A stretch of DNA of 64,000 nt from an uncultured bacterium. GTDB taxonomy: Bacteria; Pseudomonadota; Alphaproteobacteria; Sphingomonadales; Sphingomonadaceae. Under the pieces are notes generated by a model. The model did not search any database and was not told where the DNA came from. It saw only the letters and a list, made by a program, of their open reading frames with translations. This document shows, piece by piece, positions 17,302 to 27,256 of this stretch. The DNA is taken from NCBI GenBank assembly GCA_942636505.2, contig CALOGB020000056.1, positions 558,001-622,000 on the forward strand, read 5' to 3'. Position 1 is the stretch's first letter; each line of letters begins with the position of its first letter. Both the position numbers and the translations under genes were made by a program.

Positions 17302-18795
17302 TTATTGACCGAAGCCCGGCGCCTTAGCTCGGCGGACGGCTTCCCGTGCTGCCGCCAAGATCGCGCCAGCCTTCGCTTCGCATTCTCTCTGTTCGTATTC
17401 GGGGATGCTGTCGGCGACGATGCCGGCACCGGCTTGCACGTGGATCGTGCCGTCCTTCACCACCGCCGTCCTCAGCACGATGCAGGAGTCCATCGAGCCG
17501 TCGGGCGAAAAATAGCCGACGCCGCCTGCGTACGCCCCGCGGCGTTCGGGCTCCAGTTCGGCGATTATCTGGCAGGCGCGGACCTTAGGCGCGCCGCTGA
17601 CCGTACCGGCGGGGAAGCCCGCGAACAACGCGTCGAGCGCGTCCTTGTCGCGGGACAGCGTACCGACGACGTTCGAGACGATGTGCATGACGTGGCTGTA
17701 GAATTCCACGCCGTAGCTGGCGGTCACCTTCACCGACCCCGGCGCTGCGGCGCGGCCGACGTCGTTGCGGCCGAGATCGAGCAGCATCAGGTGTTCGGCG
17801 CGCTCCTTAGGGTCGGCGAGCAGGCTGATGCGGTTCGCTTCGTCCTCCGCGGCGGTCTTGCCTCTCGGACGCGTGCCGGCGATCGGGCGGATCGTCACTT
17901 CGTCGTCGCGGACGCGGACGAGGATCTCGGGGCTCGAGCCGATCAGCGCGAAGCCGGGGAGATCGAGGTGATACAGGAACGGCGACGGGTTGATGCGTCG
18001 GAGCGAGCGGTAGAGCTCGAAAGGTGGTAGCGCGAACGGCGTGCTGAAGCGCTGGGCGAGCACGACCTGGAAGATGTCGCCGGCGAGGATATAGTCCTTT
18101 GCCGCCGCAACCATCTCGCCGTAGCGGCCTTCGGAGAGCGCGGGCGTGTATTCGGGCTCTGCGACGTCGGCGCGGATCGGTGCGGGGACCGGCGTGCTCG
18201 CAAGCTTGGCGGCGACCGCGTCAAGACGCTCTTCGGCCTCAGTCACGATCGCGTCGGCATCGCGGGCGGGATCTGGCCAAGCGGGTGCGACGAGGTAGAG
18301 CGCGTCGGTCAGGCGGTCGAACACCAGGATGACGGTCGGCCGCACGAAGATCATGTCGGGCAGGCCGAGCGGATCGACCGGCGGCTGCGGCAGGGTTTCG
18401 ACCAGCCCGATCGTCTCGTAGCCGAAATAGCCGACGAGGCAGGCCAGCGCGCGGGGCAGTTCGGCGGGAACGTCAGCGCGACATTCGGCGACCAGCGCGC
18501 GCAACGCATCGAGCGTAGGCACCGGGCATGGCTCGAACGTCTCTCGATCGGTTGCCCAGTGGCGGTTGATCTCGGCACTTTGGCCGTGCGCGCGGAACAG
18601 CAGGTCGGGCGCGAGACCGATCAGGCTGTGACGGCCGCGAGTCTCGCCGCCCTCGACCGACTCGAGCAGGAAGTCGCCACGCCCCGGCTCGATCAGCTTC
18701 AGCGCGACGGCGACCGGCGTTTCGGTGTCGGCGACCTGGCGACGCCAGACGAGCGCGGGACGCCCTTCGGCCAAGGCTTCACGCGCGCTCGTCAT
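17302..18795 (-). CDS. trpE: Anthranilate synthase component I
   Basis: TrpE converts chorismate to anthranilate with ammonia from TrpG. The ATG at 18795, 4 nt after the ppiD stop, gives 497 residues. An upstream extension to 18837 would overlap ppiD. The C-terminal chorismate-binding domain shows VVLAQRFSTPF, SPFLYHLDLPGFALIGSSPE, IRPIAGTRPRG, HLMLLDLGRNDVGR, GTVSGAPKVRACQII and the closing AGAGIVADSIPEYEQRE segment. The close spacing to ppiD implies cotranscription, so no separate trp leader peptide or attenuator is expected directly upstream, and none is visible. Confidence 0.97.
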   Translation of the reverse strand: MTSAREALAEGRPALVWRRQVADTETPVAVALKLIEPGRGDFLLESVEGGETRGRHSLIGLAPDLLFRAHGQSAEINRHWATDRETFEPCPVPTLDALRALVAECRADVPAELPRALACLVGYFGYETIGLVETLPQPPVDPLGLPDMIFVRPTVILVFDRLTDALYLVAPAWPDPARDADAIVTEAEERLDAVAAKLASTPVPAPIRADVAEPEYTPALSEGRYGEMVAAAKDYILAGDIFQVVLAQRFSTPFALPPFELYRSLRRINPSPFLYHLDLPGFALIGSSPEILVRVRDDEVTIRPIAGTRPRGKTAAEDEANRISLLADPKERAEHLMLLDLGRNDVGRAAAPGSVKVTASYGVEFYSHVMHIVSNVVGTLSRDKDALDALFAGFPAGTVSGAPKVRACQIIAELEPERRGAYAGGVGYFSPDGSMDSCIVLRTAVVKDGTIHVQAGAGIVADSIPEYEQRECEAKAGAILAAAREAVRRAKAPGFGQ

Positions 18796-18799
18796 ACGA

Positions 18800-20755
18800 T
18801 CAGTTCCCGGCGCTGCCCTGGCCGAGCAGGTCGGCACGGACGCGCGCGAGTGCGGACGGGTTGATCTTCACGCCGACATCGGCACGGACTGCCTTGGCGA
18901 ACTGCTCGACATATTCGCGACCGACCGAGCGGGCGATGTTGCCACGCGCTGCCTTGATCGCCGCGTCGTTGCCGGTCGCGTTGCCGCTCTGGACGCTGTC
19001 GAGCTTGATGACGAACCAGCCGCTGTCGTCGGGTGCGGCGAGCGTCTTGGCGGTATTCGGCGCCATGCTGAACATCAGCGCGAGTGCGGGCGGGGCACCG
19101 CGTGGATCGGCGGCGAGCTGCGCACGCGCGGCGGTCAGTGTGCGCGCGGGCGGCATCGGCAGCTTGGTCTGCGCAAGCGACTGCTGGATCGGCATGCCCT
19201 TATTGATGCGTGCAAGCACTTCGCCAGCGACGCGACGCGCGGCCTGGCGAGCGCGATCGGCGGTTACGTCCTTGAGAACCGCGGCGCGAACCTGCGCCAG
19301 CGGACGCGGGGCCGAATGGACGACACGGCCGAGCGCGACGACGGCAAAACCGCCATCAGTGCCGACCTGGACAAGCTGCGGGCCGTCGCCATCGGCAGCC
19401 TGGAACGCTGCGGCGACGAGCGGCGTAAGCGCAGGGTCTGGCTTGCTGGCGGGATCGTCGGGGTTGATGCCGCTGGCGATCAGCGCGGGCGTGGTGACGG
19501 CCGCGAGCTTCTGGTCGGCGATGACTTCGTCGAACGTCGCGTTCTTCGACAGCGAATCGTCGATCTTGTCGTGGATAGCCGACAACGCTTCGGCAGATTT
19601 CCGGATACCGAGCGCGGCGGCGATTTCGCCACGTACCTGATCGAGCGAACGCGCCGAGACCTTTTCGATCTTGTCGACCTTGGCGACGGTCCAGCCGAGT
19701 GGCGTGCGGACCGGGCCGATCACCGCACCGCTGGCGGCCGCGAAGACGGCATCGGCGACCTGCGCGGATGTCGTTCCGGCATAGGCGGCCTTCTCGACAC
19801 CGGCCTGGGTCGAGGCTTCGAGACCGGCACCGCGGGCGGCGTCGGCGAGGCTGGTGCCACCCTTCACCTTGGCGGCGATCGCGGCTGCACCGGCCTGGTC
19901 GGCGACGACGACCTGCGTGATGTCACGCTTCTCGGTCGCGGCGTAGCGTGCGCTGTCCTGCTGATAGGTCTTGGCGATCTCGGCGTCGGTCGGGACGGCC
20001 TGTGCCTTGACGGCCTCGGGCGTGATCATCGCGTAGCGGACGACGCGGCGCTCGGGGACGGTATAGCGGGCGATGTTGCGCTGATAAAAGGTGTTGAGGT
20101 CGGCATCGCTCGGCGCGGGGCCGGCGGGGACGAGGGCGGCAGGAATGAAGCCGATCGTGCCGGTGCGCTTTTCGAGCAGCAGCGACGCGTAGGGAAGTGC
20201 GAGCTGGCTGGCGACCTGGGTCGCGCCGTTAGAGGGCAGCGTCAGCTGCTGCGCGAAAGTATCACGCTCGATATCGCTGCGGATCTGCGCGTCGGTCAGC
20301 TTCCGCTGGGCGAGCACCTGGCGGTAGAGATTCTCGTCGAACTTGCCGGTCGGGCCCTGCAGCGCGGGGATGCTGGCGATCTGGCCATCGATTGCGCGCT
20401 TGCTGACGACCATCCCCTGCGCGCGGCCGAACTGCTCGAGCGCCATGCTGGAGATGATCCGGTCGAGCGTGCCGTCGAAGCCGCCCTGGTTGACGAAGGT
20501 CGCCATGTCGAGCGTCGGCTGCTGCTGGCGGAAGCCCTCCATCTCGGTCTGCGCCTGCGTCTTCAGCTGGTTCGCGGTCACATCCGCCTTGCCGACCTTG
20601 GCGACGTCGCCGCCGGTGATCCCGGCACCGCCGGTCATCGAGCTGAGCCCGGTGACGTCACCCGCCGCGAACGCGAGCGCGATCACGCCGAGCACCAGGA
20701 ACGTGATGATCACGCCGACCTTCGAATGGGTAAGGCGGCGGAAGAAAGCGAGCAT
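18800..20755 (-). CDS. ppiD: PpiD-like peptidyl-prolyl isomerase / periplasmic chaperone
   Basis: PpiD-type proteins are anchored in the inner membrane and help newly secreted outer-membrane proteins fold. The 651-residue protein has a short cytoplasmic N-terminus (MLAFFRRLTHSKVG), one TM segment (about 14-31), a SurA_N-like helical chaperone region (about 50-220), a parvulin-like region (about 240-370), and a second helical/PPIase-like C-terminal half. The parvulin core is divergent, so isomerase activity is uncertain. It is divergent from tpiA (150 nt apart) and lies 4 nt upstream of trpE. Confidence 0.9.
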   Translation of the reverse strand: MLAFFRRLTHSKVGVIITFLVLGVIALAFAAGDVTGLSSMTGGAGITGGDVAKVGKADVTANQLKTQAQTEMEGFRQQQPTLDMATFVNQGGFDGTLDRIISSMALEQFGRAQGMVVSKRAIDGQIASIPALQGPTGKFDENLYRQVLAQRKLTDAQIRSDIERDTFAQQLTLPSNGATQVASQLALPYASLLLEKRTGTIGFIPAALVPAGPAPSDADLNTFYQRNIARYTVPERRVVRYAMITPEAVKAQAVPTDAEIAKTYQQDSARYAATEKRDITQVVVADQAGAAAIAAKVKGGTSLADAARGAGLEASTQAGVEKAAYAGTTSAQVADAVFAAASGAVIGPVRTPLGWTVAKVDKIEKVSARSLDQVRGEIAAALGIRKSAEALSAIHDKIDDSLSKNATFDEVIADQKLAAVTTPALIASGINPDDPASKPDPALTPLVAAAFQAADGDGPQLVQVGTDGGFAVVALGRVVHSAPRPLAQVRAAVLKDVTADRARQAARRVAGEVLARINKGMPIQQSLAQTKLPMPPARTLTAARAQLAADPRGAPPALALMFSMAPNTAKTLAAPDDSGWFVIKLDSVQSGNATGNDAAIKAARGNIARSVGREYVEQFAKAVRADVGVKINPSALARVRADLLGQGSAGN

Positions 20756-20905
20756 GGACAGCCGATCGACAGGGATAGGAACGCGGTTGCTTTACGGGGG
20801 CGAGGGCGGCTCTTCAAGTCGTGCGCGCAACGTTGCTTGGGGTTGTGTGGGGTTGTGCGGGGCGGGTGCGGCGCTATCGCTGGGCAAAACACGCGGGAGA
20901 TGACG

Positions 20906-21649
20906 ATGCGGCGTAAGCTTGTAGCCGGAAACTGGAAGATGAACGGGTCGCGCGCGGCGCTGGCCGAACTCGATACGATCGCTGCGGCAGCGGCTGCGGC
21001 GCCGGGCGTTGATGTCGCGGTGGCGGTGCCGTTCACGCTGATCGACGCGGCGTCGCAGCGCGTGCCGGGGTTGGCGATCGGCGCGGAGGATGTGCACGAA
21101 GCGGATTCGGGCGCGCATACCGGGTGCGTGTCGGCGTCGATGGTCAAGGAAGTCGGCGCGCGCTTCACGATCGTCGGTCATTCCGAGCGTCGCGCGGACC
21201 AGCATGAGACCAGCCATGACGCCTGGGCGAAGGCGGCGGCGGCGCGGCGGCAGGGTTTGCAGGTCATCCTGTGTTGTGGCGAGACCGAGGCGGAGCGCGA
21301 TGCGGATCGGGCGGAGCGCGTGGTGCAGGCGCAGATCGAGAAGTCGGTGCCGGACAATGCGGACGGCAGCTGGTTCACGCTCGCTTACGAGCCGCGCTGG
21401 GCGATCGGGACGGGACGTACGCCGACGCTGGATGAGATCGCGGCGATCCATGCGATTGCGCGCGCGAAGTTGCGGATGCTGATCGGTGATGCGGCGGCCG
21501 GGGTGCGGATCCTGTACGGCGGGTCGGTGACGGGGGCGAATGCGGCGTCGATTCTCGATACACCGAACGTCGACGGGGCGCTGGTCGGTGGCGCTAGCCT
21601 GACCGCCGAGAAGTTCGTGCCGATCATCGAGGCTGCCGCGGGATTGTGA
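20906..21649 (+). CDS. tpiA: Triose-phosphate isomerase
   Basis: TpiA interconverts dihydroxyacetone phosphate and glyceraldehyde 3-phosphate. The ATG at 20906 has a GGAG 6 nt upstream. The ATG at 20900 is too close to that site. This gives 247 residues beginning MRRKLVAGNWKMNGS (catalytic Lys). Other landmarks are IVGHSERR (catalytic His), LAYEPRWAIGTGRTPT (catalytic Glu and loop 6) and ILYGGSVTGANA. A very long open frame that reaches back to 18725 is an antisense shadow of ppiD joined to tpiA and is not a fusion gene. Confidence 0.97.
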   Translation: MRRKLVAGNWKMNGSRAALAELDTIAAAAAAAPGVDVAVAVPFTLIDAASQRVPGLAIGAEDVHEADSGAHTGCVSASMVKEVGARFTIVGHSERRADQHETSHDAWAKAAAARRQGLQVILCCGETEAERDADRAERVVQAQIEKSVPDNADGSWFTLAYEPRWAIGTGRTPTLDEIAAIHAIARAKLRMLIGDAAAGVRILYGGSVTGANAASILDTPNVDGALVGGASLTAEKFVPIIEAAAGL

Positions 21650-21816
21650 CGGGCGGTCCGGTCGATCTTGATCCTGATCTGGACGTTTATGATCCGGATC
21701 TCGGGTAGAGCATGTTAAGTCTCGATAAACATGGCGGTCTTATGGTCCGTGAAACGATTCGACGGCCAAGTTTCGGGCCGGGACTTTGATCGGACAACTT
21801 CGGTGCGAGGGTTGAT

Positions 21817-22515
21817 ATGGCCAGGTGGTTTCCCGGTTGCGTGAGTGCCTCGCTGATCGCGAGCGCCGTCCTGTGTCCGATCGCGGCGCGCGCGGAGACG
21901 CCGCGCGAGTTGCTGACGCAGGCCGGGTTCGTGGACCGCGATCGTAATGTCGCGCTGGCGCGGATCGACCGGGCGGCGGCGGCGGCGGGGCAGGCGCTGA
22001 GCCGTTCGCCGAACGACGCCGAGGCGGCGATCATGCAGGCGATGGCGAAGGGGTATCGCGCCAAGCTGCTCGGCAACCGGAGCGAGGCGATCGCTGCGCG
22101 GAAGCAATATGAGGCGCTGGTCGTCCGTTATCCGCGCAATGCCGAGGCGCAGGCTGCGCTTGGCGCGTGGCATGTCGGGGTGATCGCCAAGCTCGGGCGG
22201 TTCGTCGGGCGTGCCGTTGCTGGTGCACAGAAGGCGACCGGGTTCGAGGCTCTGGATCGGTCGGTGGCACTGGGTGGCAATCGCGCGATGTTCGCGGGGC
22301 TTGCCGGGTTGTTGCGGCTGGAGCTGGATCCGAACGATGCTCGGGGACGGGCTTTGGTGGAGACGGCTAGCAAGGCGCCGACGCCGACCGCGATCGACGG
22401 GTATGTGCGGAAAGCTGCGGTGGCGGTGCTGGTGCCGTTGCGGGCTGGCGATGCGAATGCGACGAAGGCTCTGGCGGACAAGCTGCTGCCGTTCGGGCAG
22501 TTTGCGACGGGTTGA
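21817..22515 (+). CDS. Periplasmic TPR-like protein
   Basis: The 232-residue protein has a signal peptide (hydrophobic to about residue 26, ending IAARAE). The mature part is all-helical with the Ala/Gly/Leu spacing of tetratricopeptide-like repeats, for example around SRSPNDAEAAIMQAMAKGYR and VVRYPRNAEAQAALGAWHVG. Such proteins usually mediate protein contacts in the periplasm. There is no catalytic motif. It follows tpiA by 167 nt and is convergent with the aminopeptidase gene. Function unknown. Confidence 0.75.
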   Translation: MARWFPGCVSASLIASAVLCPIAARAETPRELLTQAGFVDRDRNVALARIDRAAAAAGQALSRSPNDAEAAIMQAMAKGYRAKLLGNRSEAIAARKQYEALVVRYPRNAEAQAALGAWHVGVIAKLGRFVGRAVAGAQKATGFEALDRSVALGGNRAMFAGLAGLLRLELDPNDARGRALVETASKAPTPTAIDGYVRKAAVAVLVPLRAGDANATKALADKLLPFGQFATG

Positions 22516-22550
22516 CGTCGTCTTCGCTTGCGCTGCCCAAGCATCAGCTT

Positions 22551-22628
22551 GTTCCCCCGCGGAGGCGGGGGCCTAGGATCTCACAGGCTGACGTCCGTGA
22601 CCCTGGACCCCCGCTTCCGCGGGGGAAC
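22551..22628. repeat. Palindromic element, family A
   Basis: Outer arms gttcccccgcggaggcgggg and ccccgcttccgcgggggaac are inverted around a 30-nt centre that contains a smaller inverted pair (ctaggatc/gaccctgg region). It ends 2 nt before the stop codon of the convergent aminopeptidase gene, so it serves the 3' ends of both neighbours. Confidence 0.85.
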
Positions 22629-22630
22629 GG

Positions 22631-24016
22631 CTAGGCGCCGTACCGCTTAGCCAACATCGCGAAAGCGGCGCGAAGGGCGTAAGCTTCGCCTCCCTTAGGC
22701 CGCCCCGGCTTGGCGGACGGACGCCACGCGAACACATCCAGATGCGCCCATGCCGCGGTCTTCGGCACGAACCGGCGCAGGAACAGCGCGGCGGTGATCG
22801 CGCCGGCGAACCCGCCATCGGGTGCGTTGACCATGTCGGCGATGTCCGACTTCAGCATCTCATCATACCCGTTCCAGAGCGGCAGGCGCCACATCTGGTC
22901 GTTCTGTTGCAGTCCGGACGCGAGCAGATCCGCCGCTAGCGCCTCGTCGTCGGTGAACATCGGCGGCAGGTCGGGACCGAGTGCGACGCGCGCTGCGCCA
23001 GTCAGCGTGGCGAAGTCGAGGATCAATTCGGGATTGCTCTCGCCCGCCTTGGTCAGCGCGTCGCCGAGCACGAGGCGGCCTTCGGCATCGGTGTTGGTGT
23101 TCTCGACGGTCAGGCCCTTGCGCGTGGCGAGCACGTCACCGGGGCGGAAGGCGTTGCCGGCGATCGAGTTTTCCACAGCAGGGATCAGGAGATGGAGGCG
23201 GACCGGAAGCTTGGCGGCCATGACAAGGCTCGCGAGCGCCAGCGCGTGTGCTGCGCCGCCCATGTCCTTCTTCATCAGCCGCATGCCGGCGGACGGCTTG
23301 ATATCGAGCCCGCCGGTGTCGAAGGTGACGCCCTTGCCGACCAGCGCGATGCGGGGGTGCGAAGGGTCGCCCCATTCGAGTTCGATCAGCCGTGGCGCGC
23401 GGTCCTTGCTCGCGGCCTGGCCGACCGCGTGGATCATCGGGTAGCCGGTAGCCAGCGCATCGCCGCGCGTGGTCGTGACGGTCGCGCCGTGGCGTTTGGC
23501 GAGCGTCTCGGCGGCGGCTTCTAGGTCGGCGGGGCCCATGTCGGAGGCGCCGGTGTTGACGAGGTCGCGGACGAGCGCGGTGGCTTCGGCTAGGCGAACC
23601 GTCTCGTCGATGTGCGCGGCGTCTTCGGTCAGCAGCACGCGCGGGCCGGTTGCGTCGAGCTTCACGTACCGCGTGAATTGGTGCTGGGCGAGCATCCAGC
23701 CAAGCCCGGCTGCGCCGACTGGCCCCTCCGCTAGGCGATACGTGGCCTCGGGCAGCGACGCGCCGAGCGAGGCGATCCGCCAGGGGGACGTCACGGCTTC
23801 GTTGCAGACCAGCAGCATCGACCAGTCGTCCGCCGTCTCGCCGGGCAGCACCGCGCGGTCGCCGGGCTTGCCGGTCAGCCGGTGCGCGGCGATCGTCGTG
23901 CGGATGCGCTGCGACTGTTTGGCGAGCCAGCTGTCATACGCGTCGGGCTCGACGACGTGGATCGTCCGCGCGGGCTGGCCGCGGTCGGGTTGGAGCATCG
24001 AAGCGAAGTCGGTCAT
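22631..24016 (-). CDS. Leucyl aminopeptidase family protein (M17)
   Basis: M17 peptidases are cytosolic dimetal enzymes that remove N-terminal residues from peptides. The C-terminal catalytic domain shows the family signature ENTNTDAEGRLVLGDAL, the metal ligands in LVGKGVTFDTGGLDIKPSAGM with the MKKDMGGAAH segment, and DFATLTGAARVALG. The 461-residue length and shorter N-terminal domain fit the PepB-like subgroup of alphaproteobacteria better than classic PepA. The start overlaps the stop of the upstream serine hydrolase gene (ATGA), so the two are cotranslated. Confidence 0.93.
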   Translation of the reverse strand: MTDFASMLQPDRGQPARTIHVVEPDAYDSWLAKQSQRIRTTIAAHRLTGKPGDRAVLPGETADDWSMLLVCNEAVTSPWRIASLGASLPEATYRLAEGPVGAAGLGWMLAQHQFTRYVKLDATGPRVLLTEDAAHIDETVRLAEATALVRDLVNTGASDMGPADLEAAAETLAKRHGATVTTTRGDALATGYPMIHAVGQAASKDRAPRLIELEWGDPSHPRIALVGKGVTFDTGGLDIKPSAGMRLMKKDMGGAAHALALASLVMAAKLPVRLHLLIPAVENSIAGNAFRPGDVLATRKGLTVENTNTDAEGRLVLGDALTKAGESNPELILDFATLTGAARVALGPDLPPMFTDDEALAADLLASGLQQNDQMWRLPLWNGYDEMLKSDIADMVNAPDGGFAGAITAALFLRRFVPKTAAWAHLDVFAWRPSAKPGRPKGGEAYALRAAFAMLAKRYGA

Positions 24017-25404
24017 TGAGCGGGTGCCACCAGGAGTTGTTCGTATCGGCCGTTCGCGCCAGGCTCGGCATAGGTGCTGAGCGAGAGCGTGCGGTCGGGA
24101 TAGGTGATGCGGTAGGTGCGGTTGACGAAGCCGCCGCGCAAGCGGGTCTTGCCGGTTTGCGCGAACGCGGTAGGTTCGCCGAGCGCGCCGAGGCTGGTCT
24201 TGTAGTCGGTTAGCGCGACCGGCTTGAAGTAGTAGTTCGCGTCTTCGGTCAGGCCTTTGCGGTCGAGCGTGCCGGTGCGGAGCTGGTCGTAGACGGCGCG
24301 CGCTCGGGCGAGGGCGGCGGTGTCTTCGGCATTGGCGGATGCGGTGGGCAGGACGATCTTGGCCACGCCCGCGGCGATGCGGCCCGTTGCGTCGCTGAAC
24401 CAGCTGTTGGTGAGGACGACGATGGCCGCCTTGTCGTCGGGGTAGACGGTGTTCTCGGACAGGAAGCCGACCGCTTCACCGCTGTGCTCGACGTAGCGGC
24501 GGCCGTTCGCGCTGCCGGTGAAGACGCCGAGGCCGTAGCCGTTGCTCGATCCGTCGGCGAGTTTGACGGGGGTTTCCTGCGCGGCCCAGTCGTCGGCGGG
24601 GAGCGTGGTGCGGTTGAGGCGTGCGACATCCCATTTGGCGAGGTCTTCGGCGCTCATCGAGAGTTCGCCGGCGGCGTAGAGCCAGCCGTCTGCGCTGGGC
24701 GTCTCGGGGCGGACGGGGCCGAGTGCGAAGCGGCCATAGCCTTGCGGGAACGCCTTGCCGATCGCCTTGTCCTGATCGAGCGCGCGGATGTCGAGTGGCT
24801 TGAAGATGCGTTGCTGGAGGAAGCTCAGCAGCGGTTGCTGCGCGACCTTCTCGACAATCATGCCCGCGACGACATAGCCGGTGTTGGAATATTGCCACTG
24901 CGTGCCGGGCTGGAAATCGAGCGGCTTCTTGGCCCAGCGATCGACGATCTGCTGCGGCGTGACCGGCTTGGCCATCGCCGCGAAACTGTAATCCTGCGGC
25001 CAGTAATCCTGCAGGCCGGAGGTGTGGCTGAGCAGCTGGCGGATCGTGATGCGGTCGCCGTCGGTGATGCCGGGGATGTATTTCGCGACGGTGTCGTCGA
25101 GCGACAGCTTGCCCTCGTCCTCAAGCAGCAGGATCGCGGCGGCGGTGAACTGCTTCGAGATCGATGCGATCTGGTAGGGGAGCTTGAAGTCCGCGACGGC
25201 GATCGCCTCGGAGGGTTTTCCGTATGCCTTGGCGAACACGATACGGCCGCTGCGGACTACGGCGATCGAGGCGGACGGCACCCCGGTATCGCCGAGCGCG
25301 CCGGTGACCAGCGTGTCGATCTGCGCGGTTTCGGCGGGGGTGAGCGATTGCGCGATGGCGGGAGTGGGGAGCAGCGCGGCGACGGCGAGGAGGCGGAGGA
25401 TCAT
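24013..25404 (-). CDS. Secreted serine hydrolase, class C beta-lactamase fold
   Basis: The ATG at 25404 gives 463 residues with a clean signal peptide (MILRLLAVAALLPTPAIAQ). The beta-lactamase/esterase fold is marked by SISKQF (Ser-x-x-Lys nucleophile), YSNTGY (Tyr-x-Asn) and HSGEAVG (replacing the KTG box). HSG in place of KTG is common in D-aminopeptidases and esterases of this superfamily, so it is probably a peptidase or esterase rather than a true beta-lactamase. A C-terminal beta domain of about 100 residues follows. It is coupled to the M17 aminopeptidase by a 4-nt overlap, which supports a role in peptide breakdown. Confidence 0.88.
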   Translation of the reverse strand: MILRLLAVAALLPTPAIAQSLTPAETAQIDTLVTGALGDTGVPSASIAVVRSGRIVFAKAYGKPSEAIAVADFKLPYQIASISKQFTAAAILLLEDEGKLSLDDTVAKYIPGITDGDRITIRQLLSHTSGLQDYWPQDYSFAAMAKPVTPQQIVDRWAKKPLDFQPGTQWQYSNTGYVVAGMIVEKVAQQPLLSFLQQRIFKPLDIRALDQDKAIGKAFPQGYGRFALGPVRPETPSADGWLYAAGELSMSAEDLAKWDVARLNRTTLPADDWAAQETPVKLADGSSNGYGLGVFTGSANGRRYVEHSGEAVGFLSENTVYPDDKAAIVVLTNSWFSDATGRIAAGVAKIVLPTASANAEDTAALARARAVYDQLRTGTLDRKGLTEDANYYFKPVALTDYKTSLGALGEPTAFAQTGKTRLRGGFVNRTYRITYPDRTLSLSTYAEPGANGRYEQLLVAPAQ

Positions 25405-25568
25405 GGCGCGCAACGAAGCAGAAGCGGCCTTCGTGCGCAACGCTGCGATTTTAATTCCACGGCGGTTGAAGGGCTTAGCCTAGGGCAGAAATGTTGACGG
25501 AACACGCCGTGTTACACGCACGTTTCATCGACCTACCGGGAGCCATTTACGTCTTAGGGGACACATTC

Positions 25569-25715
25569 ATGCTGTATACCATCGCCATCATTCTGCTGAT
25601 CCTCTGGCTGGCGGGCTTCGCCTTCCATGTCGCAGGCGGACTGATCCATATCCTGCTGGTCATCGCGGTCATCGTCGTTCTGGTGAAGCTGTTCACCGGG
25701 CGCAACGTCGTCTGA
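25569..25715 (+). CDS. Lmo0937-family small membrane protein (48 aa)
   Basis: This 48-residue protein has two hydrophobic helices (about 2-20 and 24-41) ending with a short basic tail, the pattern of the Lmo0937 family: YTIAIILLILWLAGF followed by HILLVIAVIVVLVKLF. The ATG at 25569 follows AGGGGA 7 nt upstream. An earlier in-frame start at 25491 would add an unlikely polar extension. The family is widespread, often stress-induced, and of unknown function. Confidence 0.85.
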   Translation: MLYTIAIILLILWLAGFAFHVAGGLIHILLVIAVIVVLVKLFTGRNVV

Positions 25716-25720
25716 CTTTG

Positions 25721-25798
25721 GTTCTCCTGCGGACGCAGGAGTCCAGGGTTACAGGCGGGATCGCTCGGTATCCTGGGCTCCCGCTTTCGCGGGAGAAC
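25721..25798. repeat. Palindromic element, family A variant
   Basis: Outer arms gttctcctgcggacgcagga and the complementary segment ending gcgggagaac, with inner tccaggg/cctggg arms. It lies between the convergent Lmo0937-family gene and rimO. The left core is CCTGC/GCAGG, so it has diverged from the other family A copies. Confidence 0.8.
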
Positions 25799-25809
25799 AG
25801 TAAGCGGGT

Positions 25810-27162
25810 TTAGGCCGGGACGCCGTAGAGGTCGTGATCGTCCGCGTCTTCGATCGTGACCGGGACGATGTCGCCGACCGTCAGGTGGCCGGCGTCGCGG
25901 AGGAAGACTTCGCCGTCGATTTCGGGCGCATCCGCCTTCGAGCGGCCGGTGGCGCCTTCCTCGTCGACCGCGTCGATGATCACGTCGAGCGTGCGGCCGA
26001 TCTTCGCCTGCAACTTGGCCGCGGAGATTGCCGCGGTCTTTTCCATGATGCGGGCGTAGCGCTCTTCCTTGAGCTCCTCGGGCACGTGGTCGGGCAGCAG
26101 GTTCGCCGCAGCCCCTTCGACCGGCTCGAAGCGGAACGCGCCGACACGGTCGAGTTGCGCCTCGTCGAGCCAATCGAGCAGATACTGGAAATCCTCCTCG
26201 GTCTCGCCGGGGAAGCCGACGACGAAGGTCGAGCGGATCGTGATGTCGGGCGCAATCGTCCGCCAGTTGTGGATGCGCTGGAGCACTTTCGCATCGTTGC
26301 CGGGGCGCTTCATCCGGCGCAACACCGACGGCGCGGCGTGCTGGAACGGAATGTCGAGATACGGCAGCACGAGGCCCTCCGCCATCAACGGGATGACGTG
26401 GTCGACGTGCGGATACGGGTAGACGTAGTGGAGGCGAACCCACGGCGCGATCTTGCCGAGCTCGCGCGAAAGGTCGGTCATGTGCGCACGGACCTCGCGA
26501 GCCTCGCCGCGCGCCATCGGGCCGCCGGTCTTCACCGGCCAGCTGGCGTGGCGGAGGTCGACGCCGTACGCCGACGTGTCCTGGCTGATGACCAGCAGTT
26601 CCTTGGTGCCGGCCTCGACGAGCTTCTCCGCCTCGCGCAAAATCGCGTCGGGGCGGCGGCTGACGAGATCGCCGCGCAAGGACGGGATGATGCAGAACGA
26701 GCAGCGGTGGTTGCAGCCCTCCGAGATCTTCAGATAGCTATAGTGGCGCGGCGTCAGCTTCAGGCCGGCGTCGGGGATCAGGTTGAGGAATGCGGACGGC
26801 GGCATCGGTGCCGCTTCGTGGACAGCGCCGACGACCTGCTCGTACTCATGCGCGCCGGTGATCGCGAGGACCTGCGGGAAGCGCGCGCGGATCGCGTCGG
26901 CTTCCTTGCCCATGCAGCCGGTGACGATGACGCGGCCGTTCTCGGCGATCGCCTCGCCGATCGCCTCGAGGCTTTCCTCCTTGGCGGAATCGAGGAAGCC
27001 GCAGGTGTTGACCAGCACGATGTCGGCGCCGGCGTAATCGGGCGACATCTGATAGCCGTCGCCGCGGAGCTGCGTGAGAATCCGTTCGCTGTCGACGAGG
27101 TTCTTCGGACAGCCGAGCGAGACCATGCCGATCTTCGGCGGGGAGGGGAGTGTTGTTGCCAT
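25810..27162 (-). CDS. rimO: Ribosomal protein S12 methylthiotransferase RimO
   Basis: RimO is a radical-SAM enzyme that methylthiolates an Asp of ribosomal protein S12. The ATG at 27162 gives 450 residues. The N-terminal UPF0004 domain has [13 protein letters not shown] and the other two auxiliary-cluster Cys ([14 protein letters not shown]). The radical-SAM domain has CNHRCSFC (CxxxCxxC), and a C-terminal TRAM domain follows (about 385-450, with [17 protein letters not shown]). The [11 protein letters not shown] segment separates it from MiaB. It is divergent from anmK with 94 nt between them. Confidence 0.97.
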   Translation of the reverse strand: MATTLPSPPKIGMVSLGCPKNLVDSERILTQLRGDGYQMSPDYAGADIVLVNTCGFLDSAKEESLEAIGEAIAENGRVIVTGCMGKEADAIRARFPQVLAITGAHEYEQVVGAVHEAAPMPPSAFLNLIPDAGLKLTPRHYSYLKISEGCNHRCSFCIIPSLRGDLVSRRPDAILREAEKLVEAGTKELLVISQDTSAYGVDLRHASWPVKTGGPMARGEAREVRAHMTDLSRELGKIAPWVRLHYVYPYPHVDHVIPLMAEGLVLPYLDIPFQHAAPSVLRRMKRPGNDAKVLQRIHNWRTIAPDITIRSTFVVGFPGETEEDFQYLLDWLDEAQLDRVGAFRFEPVEGAAANLLPDHVPEELKEERYARIMEKTAAISAAKLQAKIGRTLDVIIDAVDEEGATGRSKADAPEIDGEVFLRDAGHLTVGDIVPVTIEDADDHDLYGVPA

Positions 27163-27256
27163 GAAGCCCGCGCACATAGGCGCAAAGTTCGGTTTTTTCT
27201 AGGCGGGCGGAATCGCATCCTGCATGGGTGAGGAGATTGCGCGGGAAGGAACCGAT

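Noticed and set aside
18725..20905. A long plus-strand frame reading into tpiA, as if a fusion protein
   Set aside because: The part before 20906 is exactly antisense to ppiD and trpE start regions, and tpiA has its own ribosome binding site and normal length.
24013..25404. True beta-lactamase resistance gene
   Set aside because: The third motif is HSG rather than KTG and the gene is coupled to an aminopeptidase, so a peptidase or esterase role is more likely.
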